Assembly: GCF_002858765.1 (NCBI RefSeq)
Contig: NZ_PJRP01000016.1
Span: 115,202 to 179,201 of the forward strand
Length of the DNA stretch: 64,000 nt
Direction of reading: 5' to 3'
From: Cupriavidus pauculus
GTDB lineage: Bacteria; Pseudomonadota; Gammaproteobacteria; Burkholderiales; Burkholderiaceae
The position numbers were made by a program, and so were the translations under genes. The notes under the pieces were generated by a model. The model was not told where the DNA came from, did no database searches, and saw only the letters and a list, made by a program, of their open reading frames with translations. Each line of letters begins with the position of its first letter. The first letter of the stretch is position 1. Shown here piece after piece: positions 7,245-15,907 of the stretch.

Positions 7245-8780
7245 ATGACCACCGCAACCGCCACCGCCATGGCCGCCCGCGAGGCCACCCGGCCGAAGCT
7301 GTCGCTCAAGGACAAGTACGCCGTACTGACCCGCGACCTGGGCTGGGACACCACCTACCAGCCCATGGACAAGGTCTTTCCGCACGACAAGTTTGAAGGC
7401 ATCGTGATCCATGACTGGGACGGCTGGGAAGACCCGTTCCGCCTGACCATGGACGCCTACTGGAAATTCCAGTCGGAGAAGGAACGCAAGCTGTACGCGA
7501 TCATCGACGCCTTCCAGCAGAACAACGGCCAGCTCAACATCAGCGACGCCCGCTACGTCAACGCGCTGAAGCTGTTCCTGACCGGCGTGTCGCCGCTGGA
7601 GTACGCGGCGCATCGTGGTTTCGCCATGACCGGGCGTAGCCTGCGCGGCGTGGGCGCACGCGTGGCCTGCCAGATGCAGTCGATCGACGAACTGCGCCAT
7701 TGCCAGACCCAGATTCACACGATCAGTCACTACAACAAGTTCTTCAACGGCTTTGCCGACTGGCGCCACCTGCATGACCGGCTCTGGTACCTGTCGGTGC
7801 CCAAGTCGTATTTCGAGGACGCCATGACGGCGGGGCCGTTCGAGTTCATCACGGCGATCTCGTTCTCGTTCGAGTACGTGCTGACGAACCTGCTGTTCAT
7901 GCCGTTCATGTCGGGCGCGGCCTACAACGGCGACATGGCCACGGTGACGTTTGGCTTCTCGGCCCAGTCTGACGAGTCGCGCCACATGACGCTGGGGCTG
8001 GAAGTGGTCAAGTCCATGCTCGAACAGGACCCCGCCAACCTGCCGATCATCCAGAAGTGGATCGACAAGTGGTTCTGGCGCGGCTACCGGCTGCTGACGC
8101 TGGTGGCGATGATGATGGACTACATGTGCCCGAAGCGCGTGATGAGCTGGAAGGAGGCGTGGGAGATCTATTTCGAGCAGAACGGCGGCGCGCTGTTCAA
8201 GGACCTGGCGCGCTATGGCGTCCGCATGCCGAAGTACCACGAGCAGGCCGCGAAGGAGAAGGACCACCTGTCGCATATCGCCTGGGGCATCTTCTACAAC
8301 TTCAACCACGCGGCCGGCATCCACACCTGGGTGCCCGAGCCGAACGAAATGGACTGGCTGGCGCAGAAGTACCCCGACAGCTTCGACGAACACTACCGGC
8401 CGCGCTTCGACTACTGGAAGCAGCAGCACGACGCCGGCCAGCGCTGGACCAATCCCGGCCTGCCGATGCTGTGCCAGATCTGCCAGATTCCGATGGCGTT
8501 CACCGAGCCGGACGACCCCACGCAGGTCTGCTACCGCCACGCCGAACACAACGGCGAGCACTACCACTTCTGCTCGGACGGCTGCCGCGACGTGTTCCTG
8601 AGCGAGCCCGAGAAGTACGTCCAGTCGTGGCTGCCGGTGCACCAGATCTTCCAGGGCAACTGCGGCGGCACCACGCTGCCCGAGGTGCTGGACTGGTATC
8701 ACCTGCAGCCCGAGGACCGCGGCGACTATGCCGATTCGCAGGACCGGGCGAACTGGCAGCGGTGGACCGGCCACGAGTAA
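7245..8780 (+). CDS. dmpN: Phenol hydroxylase P3, catalytic alpha subunit with diiron centre (DmpN/PoxD)
   Basis: The 511-residue protein inserts one oxygen atom of O2 into phenol to give catechol. Diiron ligands of bacterial multicomponent monooxygenases are visible: Glu119 (SPLEYAAHRG), the pair Glu149/His152 (IDELRHCQTQ), probably Glu210, and Glu244/His247 (SDESRHMTLG). A C-terminal YHS-like zinc module has LCQICQIPM near residue 408 and HYHFCSDGCRDVF further on, as in other phenol/toluene hydroxylase large subunits. The start at 7245 follows CAGGAGACAGGCAA; an in-frame ATG at 7197 lies inside the previous gene without a ribosome site. Confidence 0.97.
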   Translation: MTTATATAMAAREATRPKLSLKDKYAVLTRDLGWDTTYQPMDKVFPHDKFEGIVIHDWDGWEDPFRLTMDAYWKFQSEKERKLYAIIDAFQQNNGQLNISDARYVNALKLFLTGVSPLEYAAHRGFAMTGRSLRGVGARVACQMQSIDELRHCQTQIHTISHYNKFFNGFADWRHLHDRLWYLSVPKSYFEDAMTAGPFEFITAISFSFEYVLTNLLFMPFMSGAAYNGDMATVTFGFSAQSDESRHMTLGLEVVKSMLEQDPANLPIIQKWIDKWFWRGYRLLTLVAMMMDYMCPKRVMSWKEAWEIYFEQNGGALFKDLARYGVRMPKYHEQAAKEKDHLSHIAWGIFYNFNHAAGIHTWVPEPNEMDWLAQKYPDSFDEHYRPRFDYWKQQHDAGQRWTNPGLPMLCQICQIPMAFTEPDDPTQVCYRHAEHNGEHYHFCSDGCRDVFLSEPEKYVQSWLPVHQIFQGNCGGTTLPEVLDWYHLQPEDRGDYADSQDRANWQRWTGHE

Positions 8781-8838
8781 GACACCCCAGCACAGACAGA
8801 CGCACAGACGCACAGACAGAAGCAGAAGGAGACAGATC

Positions 8839-9201
8839 ATGCCAGTCATCGCATTGGCGCCCGGCTATACGGGCGACGTTCGCGACCGCGTGGAGAACTT
8901 CCACGGCAACCAGCTGGTGTATTTCGGATGGGACCAGCATCGGCTGTTCTGCAGCCCGTTCACGCTGCCGCTGCCGCCCGACATGCCGTTCGGCGCGCTG
9001 GTCGACAACGTGCTGGTGCCGCTGCTTGGGGCCCATCCCGAAGGCGCGGCCATCGACTGGGCCCGCGTGGAATGGCTGCGCGGCGACGCGCCGTTCACGC
9101 CCGACGAACAGGCCAGCCTGACGGACAACGGCCTGGGCCACAAGTCGCTGCTGCGGCTGCGCACCCCGGGGCTGACCGGCATTGCCGGCTCGTTCAACTG
9201 A
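8839..9201 (+). CDS. dmpO: Phenol hydroxylase P4, gamma subunit (DmpO/PoxE)
   Basis: The 120-residue protein matches the small gamma subunit of phenol hydroxylase: VENFHGNQLVYFGWDQHRLF near residues 20-39, then PLPPDMPFGALV and a C-terminal GHKSLLRLRTPGL. It binds the outside of the oxygenase and is needed for the assembled complex. The start at 8839 follows AGAAGGAGACAGATC; a longer reading frame back to 8728 overlaps the end of dmpN and consists of basic repeats with no family similarity. The 58-bp intercistronic gap consists largely of an ACGCACAGAC-like repeat. Confidence 0.93.
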   Translation: MPVIALAPGYTGDVRDRVENFHGNQLVYFGWDQHRLFCSPFTLPLPPDMPFGALVDNVLVPLLGAHPEGAAIDWARVEWLRGDAPFTPDEQASLTDNGLGHKSLLRLRTPGLTGIAGSFN

Positions 9202-9217
9202 CTGCAAGGAGGTTGCC

Positions 9218-10279
9218 ATGCGCTACCAGTTGACCATCGAACCGCTGGGCCAGTCCATCGACGTGGACGAGGGCCAGACCCTGCTGGACGCCTGCCTGCG
9301 CGCCGGCGTATGGCTGCCGCACGCTTGCGGCCACGGCCTGTGCGGTACCTGCAAGGTGCAGACGCTGGACGGCGAGATCGACCACGGCGAGGCGTCGCCG
9401 TTCGCGCTGATGGATTTCGAGCGCGAGGAGGCCAAGTGCCTGGCCTGCTGCGCCACGCCGCTGTCCGACATGACCATCGAGGCCGATATCGAGCCCGAAC
9501 CCGATCATCTGGGGCTGCCGCTGATGGACTTCACGGCCGAAGTCACGCGCATCGAGGCGCTGACGCCAACCATCAAGGGCGTGTTCCTGCGGGTGGAAGG
9601 CGCCGACGCGCTGCGCTTCCAGCCTGGCCAATACGTGAACCTGTGGGTGGGCATGGAAGCCGCGCCACGCGCGTTTTCGATCGCGTCGGCGCCGTCGTCG
9701 GATGAGATCGAACTGAATGTCCGCCTGGTGCCGGGCGGCAGCGCGACGTCGTATATCCACGAAAAACTGGCGGTCGGCGAGCGGCTGCAGCTGTCCGGGC
9801 CGCTGGGCCGCTTCTTTGTGCGCAAGCGCGACCCGCGTCCGCTGGTGTTCATGGCGGGCGGCTCGGGGTTGTCGAGTCCGCGCTCGATGGTGCTGGACCT
9901 GCTGGCGTCGGGCGATACGCGCCAGATCGTGCTGGTACACGGCGCCCGCACGGCCGACGAGCTGTACTACCGCGACGCGTTCGAGGCGCTGACGGCCGAG
10001 TACGACCACTTCACCTATGTGCCGGTGCTGTCGGCCGAGCCGCAGGACAGCGCCTGGGATGGCGAGCGGGGCTATGTGCATGACGTGGCATCCAGCCATT
10101 TCGGGCACGACTTCCGCGGCTGGCGCGCCTACCTGTGCGGGCCGCCGCCGATGATCGAGGCCTGCATCGCCACGCTGATGCAGTGCCGGCTGTTCGAGAA
10201 GGACATCTTCACCGAGAAATTCCTGTCGGCGGCAGACGCCAGCCAGGCTACCCGCAGTCCGCTGTTCCGTTCGCTGTAG
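9218..10279 (+). CDS. dmpP: Phenol hydroxylase P5, ferredoxin-NAD(P)H reductase (DmpP/PoxF)
   Basis: The 353-residue flavoprotein passes electrons from NAD(P)H through FAD and a [2Fe-2S] cluster to the oxygenase. The N-terminal chloroplast-type ferredoxin domain has Cys37, Cys42, Cys45 (ACGHGLCGTC) and Cys77 (KCLACC). The FAD-binding barrel carries RAFSIAS, and the NAD domain MAGGSGLSSPRSM and the terminal CGPPPMIEACI. The start at 9218 is preceded by AAGGAGGTTGCC, a strong ribosome site. Domain order and length are normal for the DmpP family. No DmpQ-type ferredoxin, which normally rescues catechol 2,3-dioxygenase, follows. Confidence 0.96.
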   Translation: MRYQLTIEPLGQSIDVDEGQTLLDACLRAGVWLPHACGHGLCGTCKVQTLDGEIDHGEASPFALMDFEREEAKCLACCATPLSDMTIEADIEPEPDHLGLPLMDFTAEVTRIEALTPTIKGVFLRVEGADALRFQPGQYVNLWVGMEAAPRAFSIASAPSSDEIELNVRLVPGGSATSYIHEKLAVGERLQLSGPLGRFFVRKRDPRPLVFMAGGSGLSSPRSMVLDLLASGDTRQIVLVHGARTADELYYRDAFEALTAEYDHFTYVPVLSAEPQDSAWDGERGYVHDVASSHFGHDFRGWRAYLCGPPPMIEACIATLMQCRLFEKDIFTEKFLSAADASQATRSPLFRSL

Positions 10280-10330
10280 CGACTGACTAGCGACCAAACC
10301 CCGAAAAACGACCCCATCAAGGAGACAACC

Positions 10331-11245
10331 ATGGACAAGATCCAGATCGACGCCGTGCTCAACCGCATCGAGGAGACCACGGGCCAGCACGCCAACCCGC
10401 GCATCGCCGCCATCGTCCACCGCATGGTGCGCGACCTGTTCTACATGATCGAAGACCTGGACGTGCAGCCCGAGGAATTCTGGTCGGGCCTGAATTTTCT
10501 GGCCCAGGCCGGCCGCGCCGGCGAGCTTGGGCTGATCGCGCCCGGGCTGGGATTCGACCACTTCCTGGACCTGCGCATGGACGAGGCCGAAGCCCGTGCC
10601 GGCATCGAAGGCGGTACGCCGCGGACCATCGAGGGGCCGCTCTACGTGGCCGGCGCGCCGGTGGCGCAGGGCGAGGCCCGCCTGGATGACGGCACCGACG
10701 AAGGCGAGGTACTGGTGATGGAAGGGCAAGTCAGGGACGCCGGCGGCCAGCCGCTGCCGAATGCCGTGGTGGAGGTCTGGCACGCCAACTCGCTGGGCAA
10801 CTACTCGTACTTCGACCCGACGCAGAGCGCGTTCAACCTGCGCCGCAGCATCGTGACCGACGCTGATGGGCGCTACCGCCTCCGCAGCATCATGCCGGTG
10901 GGCTACAGCGTGCCGCCGGGGGGCAGCACCGACCGCCTGCTGAAGGAACTGGACCGCCACGGCACGCGCCCGGCACACATCCATTTCTTCGTGTCGGCGC
11001 CGGGGCATCGCAAACTGACCACGCAGATCAATATCGACGGCGATCCGTTCCTGTGGGATGACTTCGCGTTTGCCACGCGCGAGGGTCTGGTGCCGCCGGT
11101 GATGCGCGTCGATGATCCGGCCGCCATGCGGGCGGTAGGCACGGACAAGCCGTTTGCGATGATCCGCTTCGACTTCACGCTGCACGCGGACAGCGCCAAG
11201 GCCCCGCAGGCGGAGGTGGCGCGGCAGCGGGCGGTTGCGGCGTAA
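10331..11245 (+). CDS. catA: Catechol 1,2-dioxygenase
   Basis: The 304-residue intradiol dioxygenase opens catechol between the hydroxyls to give cis,cis-muconate. The N-terminal helical dimerisation domain (about 1-95) precedes the beta-sandwich with GPLYVAGAP (103-110), GNYSYFD and RPAHIHFF. By family alignment from memory the non-haem Fe(III) ligands are Tyr158, Tyr192, His216 and His218, all present. CAAGGAGACAACC gives a good ribosome site. It lies 51 bp after dmpP on the same strand, so the phenol operon feeds directly into ortho cleavage. Muconate-processing genes (catB, catC) are not in the window and must lie elsewhere. Confidence 0.96.
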   Translation: MDKIQIDAVLNRIEETTGQHANPRIAAIVHRMVRDLFYMIEDLDVQPEEFWSGLNFLAQAGRAGELGLIAPGLGFDHFLDLRMDEAEARAGIEGGTPRTIEGPLYVAGAPVAQGEARLDDGTDEGEVLVMEGQVRDAGGQPLPNAVVEVWHANSLGNYSYFDPTQSAFNLRRSIVTDADGRYRLRSIMPVGYSVPPGGSTDRLLKELDRHGTRPAHIHFFVSAPGHRKLTTQINIDGDPFLWDDFAFATREGLVPPVMRVDDPAAMRAVGTDKPFAMIRFDFTLHADSAKAPQAEVARQRAVAA

Positions 11246-11260
11246 GGCTGCGTGTGTTTT

Positions 11261-11371
11261 CGCCCCTCTCCCATTCATGGGAGAGGGGCGGGGGAGAGGG
11301 CAGGTGGTTCAAGTTGCGACGGGTGGCAGTTTGAACCGATCCCCCGACCCCTCTCCCGCCATGCGGGAGAG
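11261..11371. repeat. Paired-hairpin intergenic repeat, copy A (between convergent genes)
   Basis: CGCCCCTCTCCCA (11261-11273) pairs perfectly with TGGGAGAGGGGCG (11278-11290), and CTCTCCCGC (11351-11359) pairs with GCGGGAGAG (11363-11371). The two stems flank about 60 bp of unique sequence. The same layout recurs at 63755-63871. It sits in the 150-bp gap between catA and the oppositely oriented AhpD-like gene, where it could stop transcription from both sides. It is probably one member of a dispersed family. Confidence 0.85.
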
Positions 11372-11397
11372 CGGAGACGACGTGAAGCAATTGGGAT

Positions 11398-11856
11398 TTA
11401 CATCCCCGGCGGCGGGTTCAGCGGGATCTGGTTGCGCAGGCTCAGGTTCATCACGTTCCAGGCGCGGATGGCGGCCACGGTGTAGCAGAGCTGGGCGATC
11501 TCTTCCTCGGTGAAGTGCTCGCGCAGTGCCGGATAGGCGCCGTCGGTGTCGTCGCGATGGGGCAGGGCGTTCATGGCCTCGGCCCAGCCCAGCGCGGCGC
11601 GCTCGCGGGCGTCGAAGAACGGTGCCTCGCGCCAGCCGGCGATCGCGTTCAGGTGGCGCGGATCCACACCCTGCTTGATCAGGTCGCGCCAGTGCATGTC
11701 GATGCAAAGGCCGCAGCCGTTGAGTTGCGACACGCGAAGCTGGACCATTTCGACCAGGCGTTCGCCGAGCGAGCTTGTCTTGCACGATTGCGACAGCGCA
11801 ATCAGGGCCTTCTGGCTGGTCTGGGCAAGGGGGAAGAAGTTGAGACGTGCAGACAT
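11398..11856 (-). CDS. AhpD/carboxymuconolactone decarboxylase-family protein
   Basis: The 152-residue protein has the AhpD-type redox site Cys48-x-x-Cys51 with His55 (NGCGLCIDMHWRDL), and a helical continuation ALGWAEAMNAL typical of carboxymuconolactone decarboxylase/alkylhydroperoxidase folds. Members with CxxC act as peroxidase or disulfide reductase; the in vivo substrate is unknown. The start at 11856 has TTGGAGAACC upstream; the reading frame continues to 11928 but without a ribosome site. It converges on catA. Despite the family name there is no evidence that it works in the beta-ketoadipate pathway. Confidence 0.85.
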   Translation of the reverse strand: MSARLNFFPLAQTSQKALIALSQSCKTSSLGERLVEMVQLRVSQLNGCGLCIDMHWRDLIKQGVDPRHLNAIAGWREAPFFDARERAALGWAEAMNALPHRDDTDGAYPALREHFTEEEIAQLCYTVAAIRAWNVMNLSLRNQIPLNPPPGM

Positions 11857-12009
11857 GCGGTTCTCCAATTCGTCAGATTTCGTCGGATTCAGGAAGACGG
11901 ACGCGCCAATTCGCATCCGTTTGTCCATAAGACGCGTGGCGAAACGCGGTTGTGACAGGTTTGCGGAAATTTTTTCTTCCGGCGTGCCTTCGAGCCTGCT
12001 TTCGGGCGA

Positions 12010-13173
12010 TCAGAGCTTGCCTTCGATGGCCTTCCGTTCGCGCCACATTTCCTGCACGAACGGGTCGGTGATGCCATAGAGGCCGTGGCCCTTGCGCATG
12101 ATCAGGTTGGTGGCCATCAGTTCGTTGACCACCGGTTGCGCCTCTTCTACCTTGACCTCGCGGCCAATCGCCTTCGAGTAGGCCGCCGCCGCCTCGGCCG
12201 AAAACAGCCCACGGGCGTCGCCCTCGGCGGAGGCGATTCGGTCGAAGACGGCCGTGGCCAGGCCGCCCAGCTGTTCCAGCTTCATCAGTTCGAGATCGGC
12301 CGCCGCCGAGCGCAGCGTATTGGCGATCATCGGCAGGTGCTCGTCGGGATTGCTGCCGGGCGGCAGGTGGAAATGCAGCTGGCGCAGCGCCTTGATCATT
12401 TCCTCGGGACGGTTCCCCAGCGTCTGGAAGGCCTTGACGGCCACGTCCAGCGACGGCTGGGCGGTAAAGCCTTCGGCGGACAGCCGTTCCAGCAGGTAGG
12501 CCACGTATTCCTTGTCCAGCACCGGATAGGCCACCGACGTGGCGCCGGTGAACGCCTGGTTGCGGCGCGCCGTCAGTTCGCCGACCAGGGCCCGATGCGA
12601 CCCCGTGCCGACAAACAGGAAGTGGCCGGGCGTGTCGGGCCGGGGGTTGATGGCGTCGCGGGCGGCCTTCAGCGCCAGCAGCATCTGGTTGCCTTCCTCG
12701 GACGTGATCGCGTGCTGGACTTCATCGACGATCAGCACCACGTCGGTCCGGCCCTGGTCCACCACCTCGCTCAGCGCCTGCGCCAGCGTGGCGCCGCCGG
12801 GTTCGCCCAGCGAAGCCAGCTTGAAACCGAACTTGAAGCCGAGTGCGCCAATGTCGGCGCCGGCCAGCCGACGGAGCTTGCGCGCGGCGCTGGCCGGCAG
12901 CGATTCCAGTTCGGCCAGCTTTTCGCGGATCGCATCGCGGATCAGGGCGGCCGGGCTGCGCTGGGGATCGCTCCACAAGTCCACGTAGATCACGATCGCG
13001 CCCAGGTCTTCCAGCGCGGGGATCAGGTCATTGAGCAGGAATGTGGTCTTGCCGATGCGCCGCAGGCCGGACAGGAACAGCCCGGATCGTAGCCCTTCGT
13101 CCAGAACGCTGGGGTGCAGCAACTGCTGCGCCATCTGGCGGGCGAGCGCTGGGCGCTTGTAGACGTAGCTCAT
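12010..13173 (-). CDS. AAA-type ATPase of unknown role
   Basis: The 387-residue protein starts with a Walker A GLRRIGKTT at about residues 36-44 and has Walker B VVLIVDEVQH near residue 148, followed by a sensor-like FVGTGSH. The C-terminus (about 310-387) looks like a winged helix: AQPVVNELMATNLIMRKG followed by YGITDPFVQEMWRE. This order resembles the Orc1/Cdc6-like and archaeal-type ATPase group rather than any metabolic ATPase. There is no partner gene on the same strand. The divergent 120-bp upstream region is strikingly AT-rich and carries two adjacent palindromes. Function not recognised. Confidence 0.75.
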   Translation of the reverse strand: MSYVYKRPALARQMAQQLLHPSVLDEGLRSGLFLSGLRRIGKTTFLLNDLIPALEDLGAIVIYVDLWSDPQRSPAALIRDAIREKLAELESLPASAARKLRRLAGADIGALGFKFGFKLASLGEPGGATLAQALSEVVDQGRTDVVLIVDEVQHAITSEEGNQMLLALKAARDAINPRPDTPGHFLFVGTGSHRALVGELTARRNQAFTGATSVAYPVLDKEYVAYLLERLSAEGFTAQPSLDVAVKAFQTLGNRPEEMIKALRQLHFHLPPGSNPDEHLPMIANTLRSAAADLELMKLEQLGGLATAVFDRIASAEGDARGLFSAEAAAAYSKAIGREVKVEEAQPVVNELMATNLIMRKGHGLYGITDPFVQEMWRERKAIEGKL

Positions 13174-13188
13174 CGCGGGTTTAGCCTG

Positions 13189-13224
13189 AATTATTGAATT
13201 CCAATAATTATAGGATTCCTATAA
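13189..13224. promoter_or_regulatory. Two abutting palindromes in a divergent promoter region
   Basis: AATTATTG (13189-13196) is mirrored by CAATAATT (13202-13209), and TTATAGGA (13208-13215) by TCCTATAA (13217-13224) around a single central T. They share two bases and lie 15 bp upstream of the AAA ATPase start and about 70 bp upstream of the VOC gene start. The stretch is AT-rich in a GC-rich genome. An operator is the likeliest reading; the regulator is unknown. Confidence 0.6.
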
Positions 13225-13292
13225 ATCAAAGTAAAAGCCCGTGTGATCGGGTTGCCTCCCTAAAAGTGACCAAAGCGACATCTGAAAGGTAT

Positions 13293-13700
13293 ATGACGAT
13301 GGCAGAATGGCGTTTTGCTGACCTCCCGGGGCCTCCCATGCAACTGTCGCCAGCCATTCCGATCCTGCGCATCTTCTCCGTCGACAAGGCGAAAGAGTTC
13401 TATCTCGACTTCCTGGGCTTCACGCTGGACTGGGAACACCGGTTTGGCGACGACTTCCCGCTTTATGCGCAGGTCTCGCGGTCCGGGTTGAGGCTGCACC
13501 TCAGCGAACACTACGGTGATGCCACTCCGGGCTCCGCCATCTTCGTGCCCGTCGACGACGTGGACGCGCTCCACCGGGAACTGACCGCCCGGCAGTACCG
13601 CTACGCCAAGCCCGGCGTGGAAGACGCGGGCTGGGGCCGCCAGTTGCAGGTCAAGGACCCGTTCGGCAACCGGCTCTGCTTCTGCCAGCAGACGGCGTAG
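13293..13700 (+). CDS. Glyoxalase/bleomycin-resistance superfamily (VOC) protein
   Basis: The 135-residue protein has a single VOC module: PAIPILRIFSVDKAKEFYLD followed by FLGFTLDWEHRFG, then LRLHLSEHYGD and a final KDPFGNRLCFCQ. This resembles a clade annotated as glyoxalase-superfamily proteins of unknown substrate, related to bleomycin-binding proteins. Two starts are close together (13293 and 13299) behind GAAAGGT; a later ATG at 13338 begins just before the domain. I chose 13293. The gene is divergent from the AAA ATPase across the twin palindrome. Whether it confers resistance to anything cannot be seen. Confidence 0.75.
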   Translation: MTMAEWRFADLPGPPMQLSPAIPILRIFSVDKAKEFYLDFLGFTLDWEHRFGDDFPLYAQVSRSGLRLHLSEHYGDATPGSAIFVPVDDVDALHRELTARQYRYAKPGVEDAGWGRQLQVKDPFGNRLCFCQQTA

Positions 13701-13739
13701 CCCTCCCCCTCAATCTGCATCCAGCGGCATCCATCGGCA

Positions 13740-14162
13740 TCAATCGGCAGGCAGGATCGACGGATTCCACACCGCCTCCCAGAGGTTGCCGTCCGGGTCC
13801 TGGAAATAGCCGGCGTAGCCGCCATAGAACGTGTCCTGGGCTGGCTTGACGATGGTGCCGCCCGCGCCGGCCACCTGCGCCATCACCTGGTCTACCTCGT
13901 CCTTGCTGGTCACGTTGTGGCCGATCGAGAAGCCCGTGGGGCAGGGCGCGCTGGGGGCCAGCCCGGTATCCCAGGCCAGGTTGTCACGTGCCCAGAGCGC
14001 CAGCTTCAGGCCGGCCTGCAGGTCGAAGAAGGCAACGGCGCCGTGCTCGAATTCCTTGCCGACGATGCCCGGCGTGGCCAGGCCAAGGCCGTCGCGATAA
14101 AAGGCCACCGCGCGTTCGAGGTCGGTCACGCCCAGCGTCAGCACCGAGATACGGGGTTTCAT
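13740..14162 (-). CDS. VOC-family protein
   Basis: The 140-residue protein has the typical paired beta-alpha-beta-beta-beta modules: ISVLTLGVTDLERAVAFYRD at the start and YAGYFQDPDGNLWEAVWNP at the end, with a conserved Glu (NLWEAVW) as a likely metal ligand. These are lyase/isomerase-like proteins of the glyoxalase fold; substrate unknown. Its start overlaps the stop of the Na/Pi symporter gene by 4 bp (14159-14162), so it is translated by coupling to that gene. Confidence 0.8.
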   Translation of the reverse strand: MKPRISVLTLGVTDLERAVAFYRDGLGLATPGIVGKEFEHGAVAFFDLQAGLKLALWARDNLAWDTGLAPSAPCPTGFSIGHNVTSKDEVDQVMAQVAGAGGTIVKPAQDTFYGGYAGYFQDPDGNLWEAVWNPSILPAD

Positions 14163-15907
14163 GGGGTCTCCTTCATGGGGTCTTTCGTGGCGGACGGCAC
14201 GGCGGCGGCATCGTCCAGGCGTACGTCGCGCAGCGCGGCGGTTGCCTGGACGATGGCGCGCGACAGCCGCGCGATCTCGTTCAGATGCTCGATCATGTCG
14301 TTGGCCAGGCGGAAGTTGGCCACGTCGTCGGGGCTGCGCAGATGCAGTTCGGCCATGATGCCCTGCCGGGCGGCGCCGGCCATGGCTTCCAGCGCAGGCT
14401 TGGCCGCCACGATGCGGGCCACGGCGTCGATGTCGGGGTGAATCACCGTGTTCACCGCGCTTTCCAGCTGGGCGATGACGGCCGTGGCAAACGTCAGGGT
14501 GTCGGCATTGCGCAGACGGTCCAGGCGGTCGGTGGCGGCCCCTTGCGACAGCCGGCGCTGGCTCAGCGCCAGCATGCTCGTGGTGGCCACCTCGCGGATG
14601 GCATCCAGCGTGGCCGCAATACGTGTCAGATCCACCATCTGGTGGCTTTCATCCTCGCTGTCGTTGCCATCGGATAGCTGGCCGATATAGCCGAGGATGG
14701 CCGTGCTCAGCGATTCGGCGGCCTTGTCCTGCCCGGCAATGTCCACCACGTCCTGCGCCGTGCCGCGCACGGCGATATCGGCACCGCGTTCCACCAGCCC
14801 CTGCACCTGCTTGCCCAGGCTGGCCAGTTCCAGTTGCACGCGGGCGATGCCCAGCGCGGGCATGTCGAGCAGCGTGTCATCCAGATAGCGCGGCACGCCC
14901 GGGTCGTGCAGGGTCTTGCGGGTGGCCGGCGCGATGCGCTGGGCCAGCCGGCCGATGGGCCCCGTGAACCAGATCAGGATGGCCGTGCTGAACACGCTGA
15001 AGATGGTGTGGGCATTGGCGGCCTGGCGCGGCGTTTCGGCGGCCAGCCGCGCGGCGCCGGTCAGTTCGGGCGCGCTGGGCGACACCATCCGCACCAGATC
15101 CGCGAACTGCGGAATGACGAACGCAAAGAACAGCACGCCCAGCACGTTGAACAGCAGGTGGACGATACCCACCTGCGTGGCTTCGGCGTTCTTGCCGATG
15201 GCCGCCAGCAGCGCCGTGCCGCAGGTGCCGACGTTGGCGCCCAGGATCAGCGCGATGCCCGATTCCAGCGGAATCAGCCCCTGGCTGCCCAGGGCGATCA
15301 CGATGGCCAGCGTCGCGGCGGAGCTCTGCACGATGGCCGTGAATATCGCGCCGATCACGATGCCCAGCAGCGGGTTGCGCATGTCCTGCATCGCCGCGAT
15401 GAACGGCTCGAAATTGCGCAGCGGCCGGGTGGCGTTGCCCATGAACTCGATGCCCAGGAACAGCAGCCCCAGCCCCAGCAGCACGCCGCCCAGCTGGCGC
15501 AGCAGTTCCCGCCTGGCAAAGCCATGCAGCAGGAAGCCCAGCGCCAGCAGGAACGGCGTGATCGCGGAAATATTGAAGGCGATGATCTGGACGGTCAGCG
15601 TGGAGCCGATATTGGCGCCCATGATGACCGGGATGGACTGGGCCAGCGTCATCAGTCCGGCCGAGACAAAGCCGACCAGCAGGACGGTGGTGATGGTGGA
15701 CGAATTGAGCAGCGCGGTGATGCCTGCCCCGGCCAGCACGCCGCGCCAGCGGCTGGCCGTCAACGTGCCAAGCAGCGATTGCAGCCGCGCCCCGGCAATG
15801 GCCTTGAGGCCGCCGGTCATGCAATCGAGTCCGTACAGGAACAGGGCCAGCCCACCTACCAGCAGGCCGACGACTTCAAGCAGGTTCAGCGACGCACCGG
15901 GCTGCAT
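14159..15907 (-). CDS. Na+/phosphate cotransporter family protein with PhoU-like C-terminus
   Basis: The 582-residue protein has two inverted membrane repeats of the NptA/PNaS family: GAGITALLNSSTITTVLLVG (about 62-81) and a second with AIVQSSAATLAIVIALGSQG (about 190-209); the QSSA/NSST motifs are the family signature for phosphate and sodium binding. Eight or so hydrophobic segments cover residues 8-330. The remainder (about 350-565) is helical and PhoU-like. It should import phosphate with sodium in the inner membrane, though some members have other roles. It is followed by an overlapping VOC gene. The 218-bp upstream gap separates it from divergent ampC. Confidence 0.85.
   Translation of the reverse strand: MQPGASLNLLEVVGLLVGGLALFLYGLDCMTGGLKAIAGARLQSLLGTLTASRWRGVLAGAGITALLNSSTITTVLLVGFVSAGLMTLAQSIPVIMGANIGSTLTVQIIAFNISAITPFLLALGFLLHGFARRELLRQLGGVLLGLGLLFLGIEFMGNATRPLRNFEPFIAAMQDMRNPLLGIVIGAIFTAIVQSSAATLAIVIALGSQGLIPLESGIALILGANVGTCGTALLAAIGKNAEATQVGIVHLLFNVLGVLFFAFVIPQFADLVRMVSPSAPELTGAARLAAETPRQAANAHTIFSVFSTAILIWFTGPIGRLAQRIAPATRKTLHDPGVPRYLDDTLLDMPALGIARVQLELASLGKQVQGLVERGADIAVRGTAQDVVDIAGQDKAAESLSTAILGYIGQLSDGNDSEDESHQMVDLTRIAATLDAIREVATTSMLALSQRRLSQGAATDRLDRLRNADTLTFATAVIAQLESAVNTVIHPDIDAVARIVAAKPALEAMAGAARQGIMAELHLRSPDDVANFRLANDMIEHLNEIARLSRAIVQATAALRDVRLDDAAAVPSATKDPMKETP

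Noticed and set aside
11398..11856. Carboxymuconolactone decarboxylase acting in the beta-ketoadipate pathway
   Set aside because: The CxxC-x3-H site points to an AhpD-type redox protein, and the gene is convergent to, not part of, the phenol operon.
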